8,022 nt of DNA from an uncultured Polymorphobacter sp. GTDB lineage: Bacteria; Pseudomonadota; Alphaproteobacteria; Sphingomonadales; Sphingomonadaceae. Below the pieces are notes generated by a model. That model was not told the origin of the DNA, searched no databases, and saw only the letters and a program-made list of their open reading frames with translations. Positions within the stretch are counted from its first letter, which is position 1. Every line of letters begins with the position of its first letter. The position numbers were made by a program, and so were the translations under genes. The stretch covers positions 1 through 8,022 of the forward strand of contig CALDHQ010000544.1 in assembly GCA_937894055.1 (NCBI GenBank), read 5' to 3'. This document shows, in pieces, positions 1 through 4,852 of this stretch.

Positions 1-1
1 G

Positions 2-304
2 GACCCGTTCAACAGCAAGCTGGACGACGAGATGGAGCGTGCCCGGCTGCGCCGCGTGTTCGAGCAGAAGCTCGACGCCACCGTGGGCTATGTGCTGCCG
101 GTCAAGGTGGGCACGGGCCCGCGCCTGGCCGGCCCGGTCTGGACCACCGGCCCGTGGTTCTTCCGGGACGAGCGCATGTACCTGATGCCTGGCGATTCGC
201 CGATGGGCCTGCGCCTGCCCCTGGACTCGCTGCCCTGGGTCAGCGAGGGCGACTACCCGTACCTGGTCGAGACCGACCCGAGCGCGCCCCGGCCAGGCCT
301 GCCC
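2..304 (+). CDS. DUF2126 (COG4196) protein, C-terminal fragment, 5' end off window
   Basis: The frame is open from base 2, so the gene began upstream. The peptide resembles the C-terminal part of the large DUF2126 proteins that occur with or fused to transglutaminase-like domains. Visible hallmarks are ERARLRRVFEQKLDATVGY, the tryptophan-rich GPWFFRDERMYLMPGD, and GLRLPLDSLPWV followed by DYPYLVETDP-APRP. The biochemical role of DUF2126 is not established to my knowledge. After about base 304 the similarity ends and the same frame continues into a collagen-like Gly-X-Y stretch that I do not expect in this family. The boundary given is therefore where recognition stops, not a stop codon; the frame itself runs to base 850. 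The family call rests on recalled motifs. Confidence 0.7.
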
Positions 305-493
305 ACGCACAACACCATCGCCGCACGCTACACGCTCAACCCCGCGCCAACGGGTAGCCAAACCGCGCCTGCGGCGCCTTACCTTGCTGGCACCGGCCCG
401 CAGGGCGAAGCCGGCCCCATCGGCCCGGCAGGCCCGCAGGGACCGCCCGGCGAGCGTGGTCCGGCTGGCCCTGCCGGCGCGACCGGTCCGCAA
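305..493 (+). CDS. Collagen-like Gly-X-Y segment, fragment of unknown protein
   Basis: In the same frame as the DUF2126 fragment, an Ala/Pro/Thr-rich linker leads into eleven uninterrupted Gly-X-Y triplets at 395-493 (starting [20 protein letters not shown]). Such repeats form collagen-like triple helices and in bacteria are typical of phage tail fibres, surface proteins and exosporium proteins. The repeat ends exactly where the minus strand becomes readable as TruA, so its true C-terminus is missing. Whether it was fused to DUF2126 in nature or joined artificially near base 300 cannot be decided here; I favour an artificial join. There is no start codon or ribosome binding site of its own. 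Confidence 0.5.
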
Positions 494-654
494 GCCTGGC
501 GGTCGCGGGCCTCCAGTGCGGCCTTCAGATCGTCAGCCGTCCAGCGGCCGAGGCCGACCTCGGCGATCGATCCGGTCATCGAGCGAACCTGCCGGTGGAG
601 GAAGGACCGCGCCGCGAAGTCCAGCAGGACATGGTCGCCATCGCGGCGCACGAC
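472..654 (-). pseudogene. truA: tRNA pseudouridine synthase A (TruA), internal/C-terminal fragment
   Basis: TruA converts U38-U40 of the tRNA anticodon arm to pseudouridine. About 60 residues are readable on the minus strand: [20 protein letters not shown], then [16 protein letters not shown], then a helix ending in [16 protein letters not shown]. The FLH-QVR-M core and the ARDR--CGP-APA near-terminal motif are characteristic of the TruA C-terminal domain. The catalytic aspartate region is absent. The expected final residues (GLYL-type ending) are replaced by antisense of the collagen-like repeat. The upstream end (about 634-654) runs into antisense of a rhamnosidase. Both ends are therefore cut, and it cannot encode a working enzyme as it stands. 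It is best read as a chimeric fragment rather than a decayed gene, because the surviving codons are intact. Confidence 0.7.
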
Positions 655-971
655 GGCCACCTCGCCGTCGGCATCATCGGCCAGAAGTACCTCACGCGCG
701 CGCTCACGGCGACGGGCAACGCGTGGACCGCCGCGAACATCTCGCTGCAGACGGACTACCCGTCTTTTGGCTGGACGTTCAACCACCCCGTCGAGCCGGC
801 GACGACGCTGTGGGAGCTCTGGGACGGCCCGACGGAGGGCCCCGGCATGAACTCGCGGAACCACATCATGCAGGGCGCGATCGGCGCGTGGCTGTACACG
901 GACGTCGCGGGCATCGCGCAGGCGGCCGGGACGGCGGGCTGGACGTCCGTCCTCATCGCGCCGCGCGCCAT
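634..971 (+). pseudogene. GH78 alpha-L-rhamnosidase, catalytic-domain C-terminal fragment
   Basis: GH78 enzymes release terminal alpha-L-rhamnose from glycans and plant glycosides. The fragment carries the late part of the six-hairpin catalytic barrel: [15 protein letters not shown], then YPSFGW, then the hallmark [11 protein letters not shown] with the conserved glutamate at about 814-816. [20 protein letters not shown] and DVAGI follow. The segment SVLIAPR at about 946-966 matches the start of the C-terminal beta-sandwich. The N-terminal several hundred residues are missing: left of about 634 the DNA reads as antisense TruA. The frame ends at a TAG (979-981) immediately after similarity is lost. 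No signal peptide or start can be assigned. This is an incomplete gene piece joined to unrelated DNA on both sides. Confidence 0.72.
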
Positions 972-974
972 CGC

Positions 975-1364
975 CGTGTAGAACAGCAGCCTGTCCTGCA
1001 CGAACAGGCCGTCGCTGCCCGTCACCGGCTTCTTGTCGGCATCGAGCTTGGCAAACGCCTTGCGCCGCAACGCCAGAAACTCGGCCTGCGTCACCACCTT
1101 GTCATGATCCTTGTCGACCCGCGCAAAGCGCTTGGCCTCGCGCGCCGCATCATCGCCGGCGTCGCTACTGCTTGCAGGCGCGGCCGGCGCCGCCACCGCC
1201 GGCGGCACCGGAGTCGCCGCATCGGGCGCCGGCATCACCATCGGCGGCACCGGCACCTGCGCCGGCTGCGGCACCGGCAATGCGTTGGGAAGCGGCCGGG
1301 TCCAGAACCACACCGCGGTGACGAGCAAAGCAAAGGCAAAGGTCAGCGCAATCCATCGCCACAT
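975..1364 (-). CDS. Membrane-anchored EF-hand protein, C-terminally truncated by a junction
   Basis: The ATG at 1362-1364 is preceded by AGGAA six bases upstream (1371-1375), a good ribosome binding site. Residues 3-20 form a hydrophobic N-terminal anchor or uncleaved signal ([18 protein letters not shown]). A Pro/Ala/Val-rich linker (about 24-66) and a charged region follow. Residues 84-95 are a near-canonical calcium-binding loop, [12 protein letters not shown], with acidic positions 1, 3, 5 and 12. A helix, [12 protein letters not shown], leads to a second loop starting DAD (108-110), which then departs from the consensus (KKPVTGSDG). The frame continues to 756, but below about 975 it is only antisense of the rhamnosidase. 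Small periplasm-facing EF-hand proteins of this design are common in sphingomonads; their role is generally unassigned. Either the second loop is unusual or a junction lies near 1035. Confidence 0.65.
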
Positions 1365-1370
1365 GGCAAT

Positions 1371-1375
1371 TTCCT
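1371..1375 (-). promoter_or_regulatory. Ribosome binding site of the EF-hand gene
   Basis: AGGAA on the minus strand, six bases before the ATG at 1364. It supports this start over any internal one. Confidence 0.6.
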
Positions 1376-1418
1376 AGCAAGCACGACCCTGGCGGCAAGC
1401 GTAGCGCAAGCGCGGCCA

Positions 1419-1462
1419 GCGCCTAAGGGAAAATTTGCCCTTGCGAATTTCCCCTTAGGCGC
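1419..1462. repeat. 17-bp inverted repeat with 10-base loop
   Basis: The arms GCGCCTAAGGGAAAATT (1419-1435) and AATTTCCCCTTAGGCGC (1446-1462) pair over 17 positions with one mismatch. The hairpin lies 55 bases upstream of the EF-hand start and downstream of the DUF4276 gene, both on the minus strand. It has an A+T-rich inner stem and no clear U-tract after it on either strand, so a classical Rho-independent terminator is possible but not convincing. It could equally be an operator or a repeat element. Confidence 0.55.
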
Positions 1463-1589
1463 GGACTCGCGCGCCGCGCGGCCGGCGGGGCGGCGGCAAA
1501 GCCGACGAACCCGGCCGACGGCGTGGCTTGGCCACGCTCTTCCTGCCTACCCTGCCTCAGCACCACCCCCGCACCCGCAACGCCCACCA

Positions 1590-1606
1590 TGCGGGCTTTG
1601 CCCGCA
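1590..1606. repeat. Short GC-rich hairpin
   Basis: TGCGGGC-TTT-GCCCGCA forms a perfect 7-bp stem with a three-base loop. It sits about 110 bases beyond the DUF4276 stop codon. No U-tract follows, so its role as a terminator is uncertain. The rest of 1463-1589 holds nothing I can assign. Confidence 0.45.
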
Positions 1607-1630
1607 TCAAGCGCGACAGAGAAGCAATGA

Positions 1631-1670
1631 GCCTCCGGCGGGCAGGCGTGACGCCTGCACCCGATTGAAG
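1631..1670 (+). repeat. REP-like palindromic repeat, copy A
   Basis: Layout: GCCTCCGGCGGGCAGG head, a variable hairpin tip CGTGACG, then CCTGCACCCGATTGAAG. The core GCAGGCG-TGA-CGCCTGC (1642-1658) is a perfect hairpin. The same head and tail recur at 4631-4670 with a different but still self-complementary tip, on the opposite strand at 4681-4720, and as a shortened form at 7141-7165. It is intergenic, 44 bases beyond the stop codon of the DUF4276 gene, as expected for REP-type elements that sit at 3' ends and stabilise or delimit transcripts. Confidence 0.75.
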
Positions 1671-1714
1671 TGGAAGTTCCACACATCTAATGTCAGAACC
1701 GGTCTGTGCGGCCC

Positions 1715-2278
1715 CTAATTCTCAACAAAATAACGTATCGCCGAAACGAGTGCAGCAAAACTGCGAGATCGCTCATTATCTAGATTCATGTGTGGACCGA
1801 TCAACCGCGATCCAGAGACCTTCTGATATCCACCAGAAGTGAGGTGCACTAAAGCCGACGACGGCGAAACGATCTGATCGGGCGTGCGGAATCGGGCACT
1901 GTTTGAACGTCGATGAAGCCCAACTAGATTCAACGCGCGTTCTACAGCAATTAAATCGCCAAAATAAAATGATTCCAGCTCTCTACAGGCTATTCTGATC
2001 TTAATGTTGTCTCTACCGCTCCTTTGGCAAATTTCATTGATTCTTCGCTTCACATCAATGCAGTCTGGATTTCCATCTTGATCTCTTAATACTATAAATC
2101 GCGGATTAGGATGTCTATATCCTCGAAGTCGTCGTTCTAGTTGCCCGTCGAGATCCTGCTTACCTTCAAACACGACATATCTGGTAGATATTCCGTTTTC
2201 CAATATTATCCTGGGAACAACTCCTTCAAGCATTGCCTTGGCCGACAACTCCTCCAGAAAAAAAACAATCTCCTTCAT
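1715..2278 (-). CDS. DUF4276-family TOPRIM-like protein, partner of the ATPase
   Basis: A protein of 187 residues, a normal length for DUF4276. Its ATG overlaps the TGA of the upstream ATPase (ATGA, 2275-2278), so translation is likely coupled. Features fit a TOPRIM-type nuclease fold. An N-terminal beta strand runs into acidic residues (IVFFLEE, E9/E10). A hydrophobic strand ends in D-x-D (FIVLRDQDG, D66 and D68), and a third acidic patch follows at IRIACRELESFYFGD (E100, E102). The C-terminal part, KVSGSRLIGPHMNL followed by SRSFAALVSAIRYF, matches the usual family ending. TOPRIM metal chemistry would give DNA or RNA cleavage, but that is inference. The gene is A+T-rich and poor in the G/C-ending codons favoured by its neighbours, indicating transfer. 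It ends with TAG at 1715-1717. Confidence 0.75.
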   Translation of the reverse strand: MKEIVFFLEELSAKAMLEGVVPRIILENGISTRYVVFEGKQDLDGQLERRLRGYRHPNPRFIVLRDQDGNPDCIDVKRRINEICQRSGRDNIKIRIACRELESFYFGDLIAVERALNLVGLHRRSNSARFRTPDQIVSPSSALVHLTSGGYQKVSGSRLIGPHMNLDNERSRSFAALVSAIRYFVEN

Positions 2279-3465
2279 TGAGGATCAGCGCCATCAAAGA
2301 AGCCCTGCTTCCACAGGTAACCCATCTTGTCGCCCAAATTCATGTAGTCTCGCAATTGCTCATTTTCAGAAGCTCTCATGATAGACGTATAACCATCTTT
2401 TTTTACCAACCAGAATACTTCCTCTATCTGAGCAGCATTTAAGAAATCTGGCGAATGGGTAGATACTAGAACCTGGCCACCCCTATTAGCATAAAGCCTG
2501 AATTCTTCGGCTAGCTCAGTCATTAGATGGGGATAAAGCTGATTCTCGGGCTCTTCAACACACAAGAGTGGGTGTGCATCAGGATCATACAACAGAACAA
2601 GATAAGCAAACATCTTAATTGTTCCATCAGAGACATATCTATCCAAAAATGGTGTTTTAAATGCGCCATCCTGAAATCTAAGTGTCAAGTATCCATCAGC
2701 TGTCAATACCGGTTCGATATTTGAAACACCTGGGACACGGCTTTTCATTGTACTGATAATTTTATTGAATGTATCTGGATGCTGTTCGAATATGTATTGC
2801 GCAACTCTCGCAAGATTGTCCCCGGATTCCGACAGGTGCTCGCTCATTCCAGTTGTTTCGACCCTACCTCTAGCCGAGGTGATATGAAAATCAGATACAT
2901 GCCAAGATTCGATTAGACGTCGGAACGCATTCGCAGCCTTAAATCGATCAAATTGACCGAGGCCTTTTATCGCTAGAATATCCGACGATCCCAGGCTTGC
3001 ATCCTCTCTTTCGAGATCTTCATCGGGCTTATTAAAATCCTCTTCGTTGGAAATAGCGTACCCGTGTCCATCACTAAAATTCAGAAAGTAGAATGGAGCT
3101 CCATACTGTCCCCTCTTGTAGCGCAACGCTTCCTTTTTTACATAAGGGACGTTATTTTTTTGTCCAATTTCTAAAGTATAAGTAACCAATCGGTCGTAAG
3201 TTAGAATTTGCATTCTATATTGAATCTCGAAGAAAATGACTTGATCTTCGCTATCCCTGCTAAGGACTTCGCGAAACCGTCCTCTAGAGTCGATTGCCTG
3301 CCTGACGTTTCCAATAAGGCAATCATGCAAAAACCCAAAAACGTCAAAAAGTGTACTTTTCCCAGTGCCATTTGCCCCAACAACAATCATGAAGTTAGGC
3401 AGATCTTTTATGTAGACATCTTTGAAAACTTTATAATTTCTGATTCTAATAGACTCAATCTTCAT
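2275..3465 (-). CDS. AAA/ABC-type ATPase (COG4637/AAA_21-like), first gene of the cassette
   Basis: A protein of 396 residues with all ATP-binding elements of the SMC/OLD-like predicted ATPases. An N-terminal strand (MKIESIRIRNYKVFKDV) leads to Walker A, GANGTGKST (30-38). The middle region (about 90-270) has no motif I recognise. A degenerate signature, VSDGTIKMF (278-286), is followed by Walker B, PLLCVEEPENQLYP (299-312) with E304/E305, and the switch histidine in STHSPDFL (H337). The C-terminus ends LWKQGFFDGADPQ. There is no membrane segment or long coiled coil. The ATG at 3463-3465 has AGAGG eight bases upstream. It overlaps the DUF4276 gene by four bases. Pairing of such ATPases with TOPRIM-type proteins parallels PARIS (AriA/AriB) and split OLD systems, so a role in phage or plasmid defence is inferred. 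Composition is A+T-rich relative to its neighbours. Confidence 0.8.
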   Translation of the reverse strand: MKIESIRIRNYKVFKDVYIKDLPNFMIVVGANGTGKSTLFDVFGFLHDCLIGNVRQAIDSRGRFREVLSRDSEDQVIFFEIQYRMQILTYDRLVTYTLEIGQKNNVPYVKKEALRYKRGQYGAPFYFLNFSDGHGYAISNEEDFNKPDEDLEREDASLGSSDILAIKGLGQFDRFKAANAFRRLIESWHVSDFHITSARGRVETTGMSEHLSESGDNLARVAQYIFEQHPDTFNKIISTMKSRVPGVSNIEPVLTADGYLTLRFQDGAFKTPFLDRYVSDGTIKMFAYLVLLYDPDAHPLLCVEEPENQLYPHLMTELAEEFRLYANRGGQVLVSTHSPDFLNAAQIEEVFWLVKKDGYTSIMRASENEQLRDYMNLGDKMGYLWKQGFFDGADPQ

Positions 3466-3471
3466 TTAAAA

Positions 3472-3485
3472 TACCTCTAGAGGTA
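3472..3485. promoter_or_regulatory. Perfect 14-bp palindrome over the ATPase ribosome binding site
   Basis: TACCTCTAGAGGTA is fully self-complementary and contains the AGAGG that serves as ribosome binding site for the ATPase at 3465. It lies in the 39-base gap after nrdB. It could be an operator or a start-site-masking structure, or coincidence; no binding protein is identifiable. Confidence 0.45.
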
Positions 3486-3504
3486 CAGATTAACCTCCAA
3501 GTCT

Positions 3505-4560
3505 TCACTCCGCAGCCACCCCCGCCAACAGCCCGCCGGGCTCTTCCGCGCCATCGCCATGCGCCGCCGCATCGGCGCTCTTGGCCCCCTTGCGGCGATC
3601 AAACATATCCCAGACCTCGTTCCAGTTCCCCTTCGTCGCGGCCTTCGAATACTCCGTCGCACGCGCTTCGAAGAAGTTGGCATGCTCGACGCCGTTGAGC
3701 AGCGGCGACAGCCACGGCAGCGGGTGTTCTTCGATCATGTAGATCGGCTTCATGCCGAGCTGGCGCAGGCGCCAATCGGCGGTGAAGCGCACGTAGCGCT
3801 TGATTTCCTTGGCGGTCATGCCCTCGACCGGGCCCATTTCGAACGCCAGGTCGATGAAGTTGTCCTCGAGCCGCACGGTGCGCTGGCACATGTCGGCGAT
3901 GTCGTCGCGGATCTTGTCGGTCATCACGCCGGTTTCGGCGCAGAACGCGTGGAACAGCTTGATGATGCCTTCGCAGTGCAGGCTCTCGTCGCGGACGCTC
4001 CAGGTGACGATCTGGCCCATGCCCTTCATCTTGTTGAAGCGCGGGAAGTTCATCAGCATCGCGAAGCTGGCGAACAGCTGCAGGCCTTCGGTGAAGCCGC
4101 CGAACATCGCCAGCGTCCGCGCGATATCGGCGTCGGTATCAACGCCGAACGTCGCCAGATAGTCGTGCTTGTCGCGCATTTCCTTGTAGTTGAGGAAGGC
4201 GCTGTATTCGCTTTCGGGCATGCCGATGGTGTCGAGCAAATGGCTGTAGGCGGCGATGTGCACCGTCTCCATGTTGCTGAACGCCGTCAGCATCATCTTG
4301 ATCTCGGTCGGCTTGAACACCCGGCCGTAGTTTTCGTGATAGCAGTTCTGCACCTCGACATCGGCCTGGGTGAAGAAGCGGAAAATCTGCGTCAGCAGGT
4401 TGCGCTCGTGCTCGCTGAGCTTCTGCGCCCAGTCGCGGCAATCCTCGCCGAGCGGCACTTCTTCGGGCATCCAGTGGATCTGCTGCTGGCGCTTCCAGAA
4501 ATCGAACGCCCAGGGGTATTCGAACGGCTTGTAGGTGTTCGAGGCTTTGAGCAGCGACAT
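3505..4560 (-). CDS. nrdB: Class I ribonucleotide reductase, small (radical) subunit NrdB
   Basis: A ferritin-like subunit that houses the dinuclear metal centre and stable tyrosyl radical used by NrdA to reduce ribonucleotides. It has 351 residues, close to the usual length. Metal ligands can be placed by comparison with E. coli R2: D67 (TQADVEV), E98 and H101 (NMETVHIAAY), E158 (FTEGLQLF), and E192 and H195 (RDESLHCE). Y105 sits seven residues after E98, where the radical tyrosine is expected, and W30 (QIHWMPEEV) matches the radical-transfer tryptophan. The ATG at 4558-4560 has GGAG eight bases upstream. The last 30 residues are a low-complexity Gly/Ala tail without tyrosine, which is odd for a tail that should carry the Y356 equivalent. 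It follows nrdA on the same strand after 292 bp. Confidence 0.95.
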   Translation of the reverse strand: MSLLKASNTYKPFEYPWAFDFWKRQQQIHWMPEEVPLGEDCRDWAQKLSEHERNLLTQIFRFFTQADVEVQNCYHENYGRVFKPTEIKMMLTAFSNMETVHIAAYSHLLDTIGMPESEYSAFLNYKEMRDKHDYLATFGVDTDADIARTLAMFGGFTEGLQLFASFAMLMNFPRFNKMKGMGQIVTWSVRDESLHCEGIIKLFHAFCAETGVMTDKIRDDIADMCQRTVRLEDNFIDLAFEMGPVEGMTAKEIKRYVRFTADWRLRQLGMKPIYMIEEHPLPWLSPLLNGVEHANFFEARATEYSKAATKGNWNEVWDMFDRRKGAKSADAAAHGDGAEEPGGLLAGVAAE

Positions 4561-4570
4561 GGGGTGGACT

Positions 4571-4574
4571 CCGG
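4571..4574 (-). promoter_or_regulatory. Ribosome binding site of nrdB
   Basis: GGAG on the minus strand, eight bases before the nrdB ATG. It fixes the start at 4560. Confidence 0.55.
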
Positions 4575-4630
4575 AGAAAGTGTTCTTGGTTTGTATCAGA
4601 AAATCAGGCGAAAGTCATTGGCAGAAAAGG

Positions 4631-4670
4631 GCCTCCGGCGGGCAGGCCTGAGGCCTGCACCCGATTGAAG
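4631..4670 (+). repeat. REP-like palindromic repeat, copy B
   Basis: Same head and tail as the copy at 1631-1670, including the final GATTGAAG. The hairpin tip is CCTGAGG in place of CGTGACG: both bases of the closing pair changed together, so the stem GCAGGCC-TGA-GGCCTGC is intact. It lies about 70 bases upstream of nrdB and forms a facing pair with copy C. Confidence 0.8.
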
Positions 4671-4680
4671 CGCGCCCGAC

Positions 4681-4720
4681 AATTGGGTGCAGGGGCCAAG
4701 CCCCTGCCCGCCGGAGGCCC
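4681..4720 (-). repeat. REP-like palindromic repeat, copy C (inverted relative to B)
   Basis: On the minus strand it has the same head and tail around a nine-base tip, GGCTTGGCC, again self-complementary. Copies B and C face each other: the arms at 4629-4646 and 4703-4720 match over 18 bases without mismatch, so the pair can also fold into one long cruciform or stem, in the manner of paired REP elements. Confidence 0.8.
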
Positions 4721-4744
4721 TTCACCCCGTCACCTGTCGGCAAG

Positions 4745-4798
4745 GAGCGAGGGGCCGTGCGGCTGCGTCGTGGAAGGCGGCAGCGCGGCCCCTCGCTC
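4745..4798. repeat. 13-bp perfect inverted repeat between nrdA and nrdB
   Basis: GAGCGAGGGGCCG (4745-4757) and CGGCCCCTCGCTC (4786-4798) are exact inverse complements around a 28-base loop. The loop contains an inner GCTGC/GCAGC pair (4762-4766 and 4780-4784). It begins about 55 bases after the nrdA stop codon. No U-tract follows on the minus strand, so it looks more like an RNA-processing or stabilising structure than an intrinsic terminator. Confidence 0.6.
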
Positions 4799-4852
4799 GC
4801 CCGTCGCGGCTGACGCCGCGCCGAGTCCGGCAGGAGGTCCCACCGGGATGCC

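Noticed and set aside
384..1718. Long plus-strand open frame of 444 codons
   Set aside because: Arg/Pro/His-rich product typical of an off-frame reading of GC-rich DNA; it crosses four unrelated fragments read convincingly in other frames.
1715..3465. Toxin-antitoxin pair
   Set aside because: The sizes (396 and 187 residues), ATPase motifs and TOPRIM-like acidic residues fit an ATPase-nuclease pair better, and neither protein looks like a small antitoxin.
3477..3683. Alternative frame at the nrdB 3' end with a tail ending DLEVNLYL
   Set aside because: The nrdB frame has a clean stop and host-like codon use; the alternative frame is Arg-rich, so no frameshift is called, though the tail is noted as a finding.
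3559..4668. Plus-strand frame of 369 codons opposite nrdB
   Set aside because: Antisense shadow of nrdB; the product has no recognisable motif and biased His/Ala/Val/Arg composition.
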